From NCBI GenBank assembly GCA_937920345.1, contig CALGVA010000043.1:1-33521 (forward strand): a stretch of DNA of 33,521 nt, given 5' to 3'. The stretch's first letter is position 1, and each line of letters starts with the position of its first letter. The position numbers and the translations under genes were made by a program. The stretch is from an uncultured Lachnospiraceae bacterium (GTDB lineage: Bacteria > Bacillota > Clostridia > Lachnospirales > Lachnospiraceae). Under the pieces are notes generated by a model. That model ran no database searches and was not told where the DNA came from. It was given only the letters and a program-made list of their open reading frames with translations. Positions 1-7,941 of the stretch are shown here, piece after piece.

Positions 1-2
1 TC

Positions 3-35
3 GAGCAGAAACCGGAGCAGAAACCGGCAGAGTAA
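3..35 (+). CDS. Possible C-terminal end of an upstream gene (partial)
   Basis: Reading from base 3, the window opens with the residues EQKPEQKPAE and then TAA. The DNA shows a 12-base tandem repeat (bases 3-14 and 15-26), as expected for a Lys/Glu/Pro-rich protein tail. The other two forward frames are also open for about 60 bases, so the frame is not certain. A terminator follows at 166-197, which fits the end of a transcription unit here. Function cannot be told from ten residues. Confidence 0.3.
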   Translation, partial: EQKPEQKPAE

Positions 36-165
36 CCGGGAGACCACGGAAGTGGAGGCTTAATTGACGAAAAGAGTAGACTATAAGACAGGTATTGATA
101 ACGGCTACTTTCTTCTCCAATCTGTTCTAATCATACGGGACAGAGAATATATGTGATTAAGCGGA

Positions 166-197
166 AGGGGATTTCTCTGATGAGAAATCCTCTTTTG
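166..197 (+). terminator. Rho-independent terminator
   Basis: A 12-bp stem (bases 166-177 with 182-193, one G-T pair) closes a four-base TGAT loop and runs into TTTT. It separates the upstream unit from the ABC exporter genes. The stretch 36-165 shows no recognisable gene. Confidence 0.7.
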
Positions 198-221
198 CTG
201 TCTGTATAGATTATAAATAAA

Positions 222-267
222 ATTTTATCATTTTTATATTTCAGCTATGTGCTTCATATGATAAAAT
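222..267 (+). promoter_or_regulatory. Candidate promoter with a 10-bp inverted repeat
   Basis: TTTCAG (239-244) and TAAAAT (262-267) are 17 bases apart, a weak sigma-A-type match. The inverted repeat ATTTTATCAT (222-231) / ATGATAAAAT (258-267) overlaps the -10, and a 12-bp palindrome lies at 217-228. If this promoter is used, transcription starts near 275, so the ATG at 266 cannot be the start of the ABC gene. Confidence 0.3.
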
Positions 268-352
268 GCTAAGAAAGAATTTTTGCGTTTGCAGCACAGG
301 TATTGAAGTGTGTAAAATTTATATGGAGAGCGGGAAAGGGCTGGGTAATAAA

Positions 353-1057
353 ATGGGCGCATTCGTAGAATTTAAAAATGTAAGCAAAACGTATCATATG
401 GGCGAGGTGGATATTGAAGCGCTCAGGGATGTCAATTTTACGATCAATCAGGGCGAGTTCTGTGTCGTCGTGGGTGCGTCAGGCGCGGGCAAGACGACGA
501 TCTTGAATATTCTGGGCGGAATGGACAGGCTTACTTCCGGGCAGGTCATGCTCGACGGCGCCGAGGTCTCTGCATATAACAAGAAGAAACTGACGACATA
601 TAGAAGATATGATATTGGTTTTGTGTTTCAGTTTTACAATCTGGTGCAGAATCTGACAGCACTGGAAAATGTAGAGCTGGCGGCACAGATCTGTAAGGAC
701 CCGATGGATGCGATGACAGTTCTGGAGATGGTGGGACTAAAAGAGCGTGCGGGCAACTTTCCGGCACAGCTTTCCGGCGGCGAACAGCAGAGAGTTGCGA
801 TTGCAAGAGCGCTGGCGAAGAACCCGAAGCTGTTACTCTGTGATGAGCCGACCGGCGCGCTGGATTATAATACAGGCAAAGCGGTGTTGAAACTTCTGCA
901 GGATACATGCCGGCAATCGGGCATGACAGTGGTGGTTATCACACACAATCAGGCGCTTACCGCGATGGCGGACAGGGTTATTACGGTGAAAAGCGGTACG
1001 ATTCACAAAATGGAGATGAATGAGCATATCGTACCGGTGGAAGAGATCGAGTGGTAG
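353..1057 (+). CDS. ABC transporter ATP-binding protein, MacB/LolD type
   Basis: ATPase subunit that would power the FtsX-type permease encoded just downstream. From the start at 353 the protein has 234 residues, the usual size for this class. It shows Walker A GASGAGKTT, the Q-loop region FVFQFYNL, signature LSGGEQQRVAIARAL, Walker B LLLCDEP followed by TGALD, and the switch histidine in VITHNQ. These are typical of the MacB/LolD/FtsE branch, which couples ATP use to mechanical movement of the permease rather than classical transport. In-frame ATGs also exist at 266 and 323. The residues before 353 do not look like ABC protein sequence, and a candidate -10 overlaps 266, so 353 (MGAFVEFKNVSKTY) is preferred. 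The substrate is not evident. Confidence 0.9.
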   Translation: MGAFVEFKNVSKTYHMGEVDIEALRDVNFTINQGEFCVVVGASGAGKTTILNILGGMDRLTSGQVMLDGAEVSAYNKKKLTTYRRYDIGFVFQFYNLVQNLTALENVELAAQICKDPMDAMTVLEMVGLKERAGNFPAQLSGGEQQRVAIARALAKNPKLLLCDEPTGALDYNTGKAVLKLLQDTCRQSGMTVVVITHNQALTAMADRVITVKSGTIHKMEMNEHIVPVEEIEW

Positions 1058-1149
1058 CGGCAGGTAAGGAAGTGCTGACGTGCGGGTAAGGTGACAGTGG
1101 CACTGGATGGCATTGCATGAATCGTGTCAGCATGTGGGGAGTCGGACAG

Positions 1150-4100
1150 ATGAGCAGTGGAATGGTTAAGACGACAGTCAGGGAAATAAAAGCAAGCTTT
1201 GGAAGATATCTTGCAATTTTGGCAATTGTCATGCTGGGGGTCGGATTGTATGCAGGATTAAAGATTACGAAACCGGCAATGATCGTCACGGCAAATACTT
1301 ATTTGCAGGAGCAGAATTTTTTTGACTTTCGCCTGCTGTCAACAATCGGCTTTACCGATGATGATGTGGAAAAGTTGTCACATATGGATGAAGTGGCGGA
1401 TATAGAGGGGACGATTTCTCTGGATGTGCTGTGCGCGATCGGCGGAGAAAATGAGGCGGTTTTTAAAGTACATGCTTTGCCGGAGAAGATCAATCAGGTG
1501 GAACTGACGGCCGGCCGTATGCCGCAGGCGGAGAACGAGTGTCTTTTGGATTCCACAAAATATACGCAGAAACTGATTGGCTCTGCGTTCACGGTGACGG
1601 ACAGCAATGATGAAGATACATTGGAGATGTTCCGCAACCGGACTTATACGGTGGTCGGTATGGTGCGGTCTCCGTATTATATTAATTTTGAGCGCGGCAC
1701 GACGTCGATCGGTGAGGGTAGAGTTGAGGCATTTGTCTATGTGCCGAAGGAGTCTTTTGACAGCGAATATCTGACGGAAGTATTTCTTACGCTGCAGGAT
1801 AAATTCGACATCTATACAGATGAATACGAGGATTATATTGATTCTGTGCAGGATGGGATCGAGCAGAGGACAGAGGAGGTTGTAGATGAGAGATACCAGG
1901 GGCTGATTGCCGAAGCGCAGGAGAAAATTGACGATGCGCAGACGGAGCTGGATGATAAAAGTGCGGAGGCGAAAGAAGAACTGGATAAGGCATGGCAGGA
2001 AATTCTGGATGGAGAAGCCGAGATTGAGGATCATGAGCAGGAGATTGCCGACGGTAAGGACCAGATTGCAGCGGCGCGGGATACGCTGAGGAAACAGAAA
2101 GCGGCGCTGGATGAGCAGGAGGCGCAGCTTAACGCCATGGAGTCGATGATGGCTGCAGGGCAGTACGACGCCGGGGCGCAGTTGGCGCCGGGCGGGGCCT
2201 GGGCTGCGGCAGGCGAAATGCAGGCGCAGATGGACGGAGCACAGCAGGCTGCGGAGGGCAGAGCGCGGATTCAGGCAGGCAGGGAGCAGATCGCGGCTGC
2301 GGAGGCGGAGCTGACAGCGAAGGAGTCGGAACTGCTTGAAGGTGAGGAAGAACTGGAACAGGCGAAGACTGATCTGGAAGAAGGTAAGGCGGAATACGAA
2401 GACGCCAAAGCGGAGCTTGAAGAAGAGATCGCGGAAGCGCAGGAGAAAATTGACGATGCGCGCGCAGAACTTGCGGACATTGAAGAGCCGGATCAATATG
2501 TCCTGACGAGAGAAACGAATATCGGATATGCGTGCTATGACAATGACTCCAGTATTGTAGCGGCTGTTGCCAATATATTTCCGGCATTTTTCTTTCTGGT
2601 GGCTGCGCTGATCTGTATGACGACCATGAACCGGATGGTGGAGGAGCAGCGGACGCAGATCGGTGTATTGAAGGCGCTCGGGTACGGTAATGCCGCCATC
2701 ATGGGGAAATATATGTTTTATGCTGGGAGCGCGGCAGTCATCGGTGCGGTGACAGGATTTGCCGGCGGCACATGGCTGTTTCCGAAGACGATATGGGAAG
2801 GATACAGGATCATGTATGATCTGGGAGATATCACGTATCTATTCAATGGCTGGCTGGCATTCTTTTCGGTTCTGGCGGCGGTTCTATGTTCTGTGGGGGC
2901 GGCGTTCTTCTCCTGCCGTTATGAGCTTTACAGTGTGCCGGCGAATCTGATCCGCCCGAAAGCCCCGAAGAACGGGAAGCGGATCTTTCTGGAGAAAGTT
3001 ACTTTTATCTGGAAAAGACTGAAATTCCTGCATAAAGTTTCCATCAGGAATCTTGTGAGATATAAGAAAAGATTTTTCATGATGATACTCGGAATCAGCG
3101 GATGTGCAGCGCTTCTTGTGGCCGGATTTGGCATCAGGGATTCTGTGTCTAATATTGCGGATTACCAGTACGGAGAGATCCAGATTTATGATATCGGGAT
3201 TACGTATGATGAGCCGATGACACGGGAAGGGATGGATATATTTACGGAGCAGACGGCAGATATTTTTGTGAAAATGGCATATCGCTATGAAGAGAGCGCC
3301 GATATGGACTTCGGAGGGAAAACCAAGACGCTGTATATGGTGATTCCGGAGAATGAAGAGGAAATAACGGAGTTCATCAGTCTGCATACCGAACAGGGTG
3401 AGCCAATACCGTATCCTGCTAAGGGAGAGGCTGTCATAACGGCCAAGGCTGCCAAAAACATGGGAATCAAGGTTGGAGATGAGGTGGTTCTTCGGGATAA
3501 TGACATGAATTGCATGCGGGTGAAGATCGCAGCGCTGTGTGAAAATTTTGTGTATAATTATATATACCTTAACAAGGAGACATACCAGGATCAGACCGGT
3601 GCAGAACCGGAGTACAGGAGCGCGTATGCCATTGCTGCAGAAGGTACGGACTTACATGCTGCCGCCGCGCGGGTATCGGATGGCAATAATGTTCTGTCGG
3701 CTTCGGTTGTGAAGGATATGAGGGACAGGATATCGACCATGATGCAGAGTATGGATTATATTGTCGCGTTGATTATTCTGTGTGCGGGCGGGCTTGCTTT
3801 TATTGTGCTCTATAATCTGACGAACATAAATATTACCGAGCGCTTGCGGGAGATTGCGACAATCAAGGTACTTGGCTTCTACCCGAAAGAGACGGCGGAT
3901 TATGTTTTCCGGGAGAACCTTATTTTGACAGGGTTTGGTGCGGCGGTCGGGATGCTGCTTGGCAAACTGCTTCACTGGTTTATTATGTACAATATTAATA
4001 TCGAAATGATTTCCTTTAAAAATTCAATCACGCCGCTCAGTTACTGCCTGAGCTTCCTGCTTACATTTGCCTTTGCGATGTTCGTGAACGGGATCATGTT

Positions 4101-4152
4101 CTTTAAGCTGGAAAAAATCAATATGGCGGAGTCACTAAAGTCGATTGAATAG
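1150..4152 (+). CDS. FtsX-like ABC transporter permease with a long extracytoplasmic coiled coil
   Basis: Large permease (1000 residues from 1150) partnering the upstream ATPase. A first membrane helix at about residues 18-37 is followed by an extracytoplasmic domain and a long Glu/Lys/Ala/Gln-rich heptad coiled coil at about 245-455. Helices near 475-500, 525-550 and 570-590 form the first FtsX domain. A second unit has helices near 643-662, 870-890, 924-945 and 964-985. The start at 1150 is chosen because GGGGAG (1136-1141) lies eight bases upstream; an ATG at 1117 has no good ribosome site. Coiled-coil FtsX permeases are known to act on the cell envelope, as FtsEX does through peptidoglycan hydrolases. 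A similar role or lipid/peptide export here is inference. A 28-base exact repeat occurs inside the coil. Confidence 0.88.
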   Translation: MSSGMVKTTVREIKASFGRYLAILAIVMLGVGLYAGLKITKPAMIVTANTYLQEQNFFDFRLLSTIGFTDDDVEKLSHMDEVADIEGTISLDVLCAIGGENEAVFKVHALPEKINQVELTAGRMPQAENECLLDSTKYTQKLIGSAFTVTDSNDEDTLEMFRNRTYTVVGMVRSPYYINFERGTTSIGEGRVEAFVYVPKESFDSEYLTEVFLTLQDKFDIYTDEYEDYIDSVQDGIEQRTEEVVDERYQGLIAEAQEKIDDAQTELDDKSAEAKEELDKAWQEILDGEAEIEDHEQEIADGKDQIAAARDTLRKQKAALDEQEAQLNAMESMMAAGQYDAGAQLAPGGAWAAAGEMQAQMDGAQQAAEGRARIQAGREQIAAAEAELTAKESELLEGEEELEQAKTDLEEGKAEYEDAKAELEEEIAEAQEKIDDARAELADIEEPDQYVLTRETNIGYACYDNDSSIVAAVANIFPAFFFLVAALICMTTMNRMVEEQRTQIGVLKALGYGNAAIMGKYMFYAGSAAVIGAVTGFAGGTWLFPKTIWEGYRIMYDLGDITYLFNGWLAFFSVLAAVLCSVGAAFFSCRYELYSVPANLIRPKAPKNGKRIFLEKVTFIWKRLKFLHKVSIRNLVRYKKRFFMMILGISGCAALLVAGFGIRDSVSNIADYQYGEIQIYDIGITYDEPMTREGMDIFTEQTADIFVKMAYRYEESADMDFGGKTKTLYMVIPENEEEITEFISLHTEQGEPIPYPAKGEAVITAKAAKNMGIKVGDEVVLRDNDMNCMRVKIAALCENFVYNYIYLNKETYQDQTGAEPEYRSAYAIAAEGTDLHAAAARVSDGNNVLSASVVKDMRDRISTMMQSMDYIVALIILCAGGLAFIVLYNLTNINITERLREIATIKVLGFYPKETADYVFRENLILTGFGAAVGMLLGKLLHWFIMYNINIEMISFKNSITPLSYCLSFLLTFAFAMFVNGIMFFKLEKINMAESLKSIE

Positions 4153-4234
4153 AGGATACGCTCTGGTTCCGGGCGCAGCGCGGCGTGACAGGGAAGACGA
4201 GAACTGACGGTTATGAAAGTATTGATAAAAGCGG

Positions 4235-4263
4235 TTGCAATGCGGAGCTTTTGCGTGTAAAAT
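4235..4263 (+). promoter_or_regulatory. Sigma-A-type promoter for the small membrane peptide gene
   Basis: TTGCAA (4235-4240) and TAAAAT (4258-4263) are exactly 17 bases apart. Transcription would start near 4270, about 60 bases before the 38-codon gene. Confidence 0.55.
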
Positions 4264-4330
4264 AAATAGCAGTGAGCAATGCGCTGTGATAAATACATGA
4301 TGGCAAGTGTGAGTACACAGGAGGTAGAGT

Positions 4331-4447
4331 ATGTTTTTATTATTGGCAGGGGGTTTGGTGGTTGTGATTATTCCGGTAGTGATTGCGGTTGTATCTTCCG
4401 TTGTATCTGCGATCGCGGCATCGCAGGATATCGGTGAAGACGAATAA
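4331..4447 (+). CDS. Small hydrophobic peptide (38 residues), probable single-pass membrane protein
   Basis: ATG at 4331 follows a near-perfect ribosome site, AGGAGG, six bases upstream. The 38 residues consist of one hydrophobic helix (about residues 2-29, rich in Val, Ile, Ala and Leu) and a short acidic tail, QDIGEDE. The gene has its own promoter candidate (4235-4263) and its own terminator (4511-4546), so it reads as an independent transcription unit. No family is recognised. Possibilities include a small membrane regulator, a type I toxin-like peptide, or an accessory subunit of the neighbouring exporter. The acidic rather than basic C-terminus argues somewhat against a classical pore toxin. 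The evidence that it is a gene is good; the function is unknown. Confidence 0.65.
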   Translation: MFLLLAGGLVVVIIPVVIAVVSSVVSAIAASQDIGEDE

Positions 4448-4510
4448 CCGGATCCGGACTTCTTATATGACCGGTATCAGAAGATGAAGGTAAATACCCA
4501 CAGGCGGGAG

Positions 4511-4546
4511 GGACAGAGAAGAGGTGACTTTTCCCTGTCCTTTATT
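4511..4546 (+). terminator. Rho-independent terminator after the small peptide gene
   Basis: GGACAG (4511-4516) pairs with CTGTCC (4535-4540). An inner stem AAGAG/CTTTT closes a GTGA loop. TTTATT follows. Confidence 0.6.
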
Positions 4547-4552
4547 ATATGC

Positions 4553-4588
4553 GGGAATGAGTCTTAACAAGGGAATGAGTCTTAACAA
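4553..4588 (+). repeat. 18-bp perfect tandem duplication
   Basis: The unit GGGAATGAGTCTTAACAA occurs twice head to tail (4553-4570 and 4571-4588), directly after the terminator and upstream of the DUF1538 gene. It lies in the 5' region of that gene and could be a recent slippage duplication or a duplicated binding site. Confidence 0.9.
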
Positions 4589-4724
4589 ATTCTTTACGTC
4601 GTGCGGGTTTTCAAGAAGAGTTGTTTCCTGTAAGATAGATGTAAGTAATACTTGGGAGCACCCGGCATATATTTTATGGGCTGAGAAGCTTTGTGTTTTG
4701 ACAGAAGGGGGAAACTGAGACTAT

Positions 4725-6416
4725 ATGAATGAAAAACTGAAAGAAAAAATCAGGGAATCCCTTTCCAGTGTTCTGCCCATCACAATGATTGTGCTGGTGT
4801 TAAGTATCACGTTGGTTCCCATGGAGATCAGTACGCTGGTGCTGTTTCTGACAGGTGCGGTTCTGCTGATCGTGGGGATGGGCTTTTTCCAGCTTGGTGC
4901 GGAGATGGCTATGACGCCGCTTGGCCAGGGCGTGGGCGGTAAGCTGGTGAAATTTAAGAGCGTGTGGACGATGGCGCTGGTCTGTTTTCTGATGGGGGCG
5001 ATCATTACGATCTCGGAGCCGGATCTGCAGGTGCTGGCAAACCAGGTGGCGGCCATTCCCAATATGGTGTTGATCTGGACGGTGGCGGCGGGAGTAGGTA
5101 TTTTTACTGTGATCGCGCTGCTGCGTATCTTGTTTAAAGTCAGATTATCTTTGCTTTTGGCTGGATTGTACATATTCATGTTTATTCTTTCCTTTTTTTC
5201 ACCTTCGGAGTTTATTGCGGTTGCCTTTGACGCGGGCGGCGTTACCACAGGCCCGATGACCGTTCCTTTTATTATGGCGCTGGGTGTCGGATTATCTGCT
5301 GCGCGAAGTGATAAGGAGGGCGGGAATGACAGTTTCGGTCTGATCGCGCTGTGCAGCGTGGGACCGATCCTTATGGTAATGCTTCTTGGCATTTTCTATC
5401 ATCCCACAGAGGCTGTCTACACGCCGGTGCAGATACCGGAACTTGTGACGACGCAGGATGTGGTGAAGGAGTTTGGGAAGTCGGTGCCTGATTATGCGAT
5501 GGAAGTGCTGCGAAGCATTCTGCCGGTGGTGTGTGTGTTTCTTATTTTTCAGTTTTTTGCACGCAGTTACCGGAAACGTCAGGTACAGAGAATGGCTGTG
5601 GGATTTGGATATACTGTAATAGGGCTGATCATGTTTCTTACCGGTGTCAATATCGGGTTTGCTCCGGTAGGAAGCCTGCTGGGTGAAGGTCTGGCGGGCA
5701 GTGTATTTAAATGGGCTTTAGTTCCCGTAGGGATTGTGATAGGATATTATATTGTAAAGGCGGAGCCGGCAGTGCGGGTGCTCAACGAACAGGTTGAAGA
5801 GATCACCGGCGGTATGGTATCTTACAAGATGATGAATGCTTCCATGTCCCTGGGTGTGGCGTGTGCGGTGGCCCTGTCCATGACAAGAGTCTTGACCGGG
5901 ATCAGCATTTATTGGATTGTGATTCCGGGTTATGTGCTGGCGCTGATTTTGAGCAGGTTTGTACCGCCTGTCTTCGTGGGTATCGCGTTCGACTCCGGCG
6001 GCGTTGCCAGTGGACCGATGACTTCCACATTTCTGCTGCCGCTTGCAATGGGTGCGTGTACAGCTGTGGGCGGTAACGTGGTTACCGATGCATTTGGCGT
6101 GGTGGCGCTGGTGGCTTTGGCGCCGCTGATTGCGATACAGGTCATGGGGTTTGTCTATGCGCGCAGGACGAAGACTGTTTACCAGCCGGCAGCGGAGCTT
6201 GCGGGGGATGTGGTGGTTGATTTTGAGGATACGATCGTGGACTTTGAGGATAGCATTGTGGATTTCGAGGGAGAGGAAGATACAGATTTAAATGCGGTCG
6301 ATACCGGTATAATAAAGGAATATGACGATCGGGTGGTAATGGCTGCGGCGGATACTGACCCGGAAAGTATGGATGGAAGCATGAAAGATACAGTAGTTGA
6401 TTTGGAGGAAGCGTGA
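4725..6416 (+). CDS. DUF1538 family integral membrane protein (duplicated)
   Basis: A 563-residue polytopic membrane protein of the DUF1538 type. It is an internal duplication: FDAGGVTTGPMT (residues 168-179) and FDSGGVASGPMT (422-433) match, and so do SEPDLQVLANQV (about 98-109) and KAEPAVRVLNEQV (about 345-357). This suggests two copies of a transport-like fold. The last ~80 residues are acidic and cytoplasmic-looking and hold three seven-residue repeats (VVDFEDT, IVDFEDS, IVDFEGE at 497-517). The next gene encodes a P-II-type regulator that starts at the stop codon. By analogy with AmtB/GlnK and SbtA/SbtB, the membrane protein is probably a transporter or channel gated by its P-II partner. 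The substrate is not known. The ribosome site (AGAAGGGGG, about 14 bases upstream) is rather far from the ATG. Confidence 0.88.
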   Translation: MNEKLKEKIRESLSSVLPITMIVLVLSITLVPMEISTLVLFLTGAVLLIVGMGFFQLGAEMAMTPLGQGVGGKLVKFKSVWTMALVCFLMGAIITISEPDLQVLANQVAAIPNMVLIWTVAAGVGIFTVIALLRILFKVRLSLLLAGLYIFMFILSFFSPSEFIAVAFDAGGVTTGPMTVPFIMALGVGLSAARSDKEGGNDSFGLIALCSVGPILMVMLLGIFYHPTEAVYTPVQIPELVTTQDVVKEFGKSVPDYAMEVLRSILPVVCVFLIFQFFARSYRKRQVQRMAVGFGYTVIGLIMFLTGVNIGFAPVGSLLGEGLAGSVFKWALVPVGIVIGYYIVKAEPAVRVLNEQVEEITGGMVSYKMMNASMSLGVACAVALSMTRVLTGISIYWIVIPGYVLALILSRFVPPVFVGIAFDSGGVASGPMTSTFLLPLAMGACTAVGGNVVTDAFGVVALVALAPLIAIQVMGFVYARRTKTVYQPAAELAGDVVVDFEDTIVDFEDSIVDFEGEEDTDLNAVDTGIIKEYDDRVVMAAADTDPESMDGSMKDTVVDLEEA

Positions 6417-6418
6417 AT

Positions 6419-7123
6419 ATGTCAGAGCAAAGAAATCTGCAGATGATTCCGCGGCTGGTTATTGCGATTACGCGGGAAGAAGATCAGAAGAAATTAGAGG
6501 AAGTTCTGGATTCCATGAACGCTCCGCTGTGCTTTCAGTTCCGGGGAAAGGGAACGGCGCCTTCGGAGATGATGGATATCTTCGGACTGCGCGGCACGAC
6601 GAGACTTCTGACGGGTGCGCTTGTGCCGAAATCGCTTGTGCAGCCGTTGTTTGAGACGATGAACAGACAGCTTTCGTTCCGGCACAGGGGCGGCGGTATC
6701 GCGATCACGGTTCCGGTAAGCGGATGTCAGAGTCATGTTTTACAGATACTGAATGATGCGGCGCGGGATGAGGTTAAAGAAGCGCTGAAAGGAGATGAGG
6801 AAGAGATGAAAGAGAAGTCAGAGTACTCGCTGGTATGGGTATCCGTGGCCAGCGGTTACAGCGATGATGTAGTGGATGCCGCCAGAAATGCGGGAGCCAA
6901 GGGAGGCACAGTGATCAAGGGACGCCGGCGCAGTTCTGAGCAGGTAAGTCATCACTTCGGCATTTCCATGCAGGAGGAGCAGGATTTTGTCATGATCGTT
7001 GTTCCCAGAGAAAAGAAGAATGAGACGATGGCGGCGATCACGAGTGTATGCGGACTGGGAACAGACGCTCACGGCGTGGTGCTGGCGCTTCCGGTGGATG
7101 ATGTGATGGGGCTGGCGAAGTAA
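6419..7123 (+). CDS. Two-domain P-II family nitrogen regulator-like protein
   Basis: A 234-residue protein resembling two fused P-II (GlnB/GlnK-like) domains, about residues 1-105 and 125-234. Each has the small alpha/beta pattern with a C-terminal hydrophobic strand (ALPVDDVMGL at the end). Proteins of this size sit next to DUF1538 genes in many Clostridia; this is family knowledge recalled, not searched. P-II proteins bind nucleotides and small effectors and plug or open membrane partners, so this one probably controls the DUF1538 protein. GGAGG (6404-6408) lies ten bases before the ATG at 6419. An in-frame GTG at 6413 overlaps the upstream stop but leaves only four bases of spacing, so 6419 is preferred. 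The two genes are clearly translationally linked. A strong terminator follows at 7168-7215. Confidence 0.85.
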   Translation: MSEQRNLQMIPRLVIAITREEDQKKLEEVLDSMNAPLCFQFRGKGTAPSEMMDIFGLRGTTRLLTGALVPKSLVQPLFETMNRQLSFRHRGGGIAITVPVSGCQSHVLQILNDAARDEVKEALKGDEEEMKEKSEYSLVWVSVASGYSDDVVDAARNAGAKGGTVIKGRRRSSEQVSHHFGISMQEEQDFVMIVVPREKKNETMAAITSVCGLGTDAHGVVLALPVDDVMGLAK

Positions 7124-7167
7124 GGTTAGTGTGCTGCTTTTCGATTCCTATATGAGAAGGCAATAAC

Positions 7168-7215
7168 AGTGTCAATGGTATGCAGGAATTTGCCTGCACC
7201 TGTTGGCACTTTTTT
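7168..7215 (+). terminator. Strong Rho-independent terminator
   Basis: AGTGTCAA (7168-7175) pairs with TTGGCACT (7203-7210). An inner stem GGTATGCAGG / CCTGCACC stacks on it, and six Ts follow. It ends the DUF1538/P-II operon. Confidence 0.85.
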
Positions 7216-7243
7216 GATGTCTTTTGGTGATGAATTATTTTTA

Positions 7244-7273
7244 TGAAACCATACAAGATTCTGTTACCCTATA
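7244..7273 (+). promoter_or_regulatory. Candidate ECF-type promoter for the sigma factor operon
   Basis: TGAAAC (7244-7249) is followed 18 bases later by CCTATA (7268-7273). TGAAAC is the -35 motif of several Gram-positive ECF sigma factors, which often activate their own gene. The spacing is one or two bases longer than usual. Nothing else is recognised in 7216-7422. Confidence 0.3.
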
Positions 7274-7422
7274 TAAGTGAAGGAAGTTAATTCCGGAAGC
7301 TGCACTGTCTGAGGATACAGTAAGCCTATGGCGATGGTTTGGACACCATGAATCAAGGCAGTGTCATGGATATCCATATTCCGCAGTCATCATGAGGGCT
7401 TGCGGAAATACCGGAGGTAATG

Positions 7423-7941
7423 ATGAAACAGGAAGAACTGGAAAAATATATTTATACATACGGGAAGGAACTTTATTCGTTCTGTTGTTATTTGACGCGC
7501 TGCCGGCAGGAGGCGGATGATCTGTATCAGGAAACTTTTCTGAAAATGTATGAGCTGGGTGAGAAGCTGGTAATCAGATCAAATCCGAAGAGTTTTATGA
7601 TGGGTGTGGCGCTGAATCTGTACCGGAATCAAAGACGGAAGGTGACACTTCGTCAGAGAATTACGGGCAGCCGTGTATCTGTGGACGAGGTCGTGGACAG
7701 GATTGACAGTGAAGGGGTGGAGGCTGAGACACTGGCGGTAGCGGAGGAGGAACGCAGAATCGTCAGGGAGGCGGTCTTACAGTTACCGGATAAGTACAGA
7801 ATACCGGTCTTACTCTGCTACATGGAGGAACTGTCAATGGCTGAGATCGCTGCATTTATGCATATGCCGGAGGGCACGGTAAAGACCAGGATACACAGGG
7901 CGAAGAAGATTCTGCGGGAGAGATTGGAGGATTTACGATGA
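7423..7941 (+). CDS. ECF-type RNA polymerase sigma factor (sigma-70 family)
   Basis: A 172-residue alternative sigma factor. Region 2 (about residues 10-75) carries the typical ADDLYQETFLKMY core-binding and -10 recognition helix. Region 4 (about 112-165) has ALTP-like spacing with LPDKYRIPVLLCYMEELS and the helix-turn-helix MAEIAAFMHMPEGTVKTRIHRAKKILR in two parts. Two ATGs lie in tandem at 7420 and 7423. GGAGG (7413-7417) is five bases from 7423 and only two from 7420, so 7423 is chosen. The stop codon overlaps the start of the next gene by four bases (ATGA), so the pair is translationally coupled, as usual for a sigma factor and its anti-sigma factor. The signal it answers is unknown. Confidence 0.9.
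   Translation: MKQEELEKYIYTYGKELYSFCCYLTRCRQEADDLYQETFLKMYELGEKLVIRSNPKSFMMGVALNLYRNQRRKVTLRQRITGSRVSVDEVVDRIDSEGVEAETLAVAEEERRIVREAVLQLPDKYRIPVLLCYMEELSMAEIAAFMHMPEGTVKTRIHRAKKILRERLEDLR

Noticed and set aside
3..26. 12-base direct repeats at the window start, considered as a CRISPR or site-specific element
   Set aside because: Only two units with no spacers; better explained by a repetitive protein tail.
266..352. N-terminal extension of the first ABC ATPase
   Set aside because: The ATG at 266 overlaps a candidate -10 and the added residues do not resemble ABC proteins.
1378..2496. Minus-strand ORF of 372 residues
   Set aside because: It lies opposite the coiled-coil part of the FtsX gene. 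The repetitive Arg/Leu/Phe sequence is what antisense reading of Glu/Lys/Ala codons gives, and there is no ribosome site.
4524..4718. Plus-strand ORF of 64 residues before DUF1538
   Set aside because: It starts inside the terminator hairpin and runs over the 18-bp tandem repeat without a ribosome site.
4721..5392. Minus-strand ORF of 223 residues
   Set aside because: Antisense to the DUF1538 gene; rich in Ser, Thr, Pro and Ile with no family resemblance.
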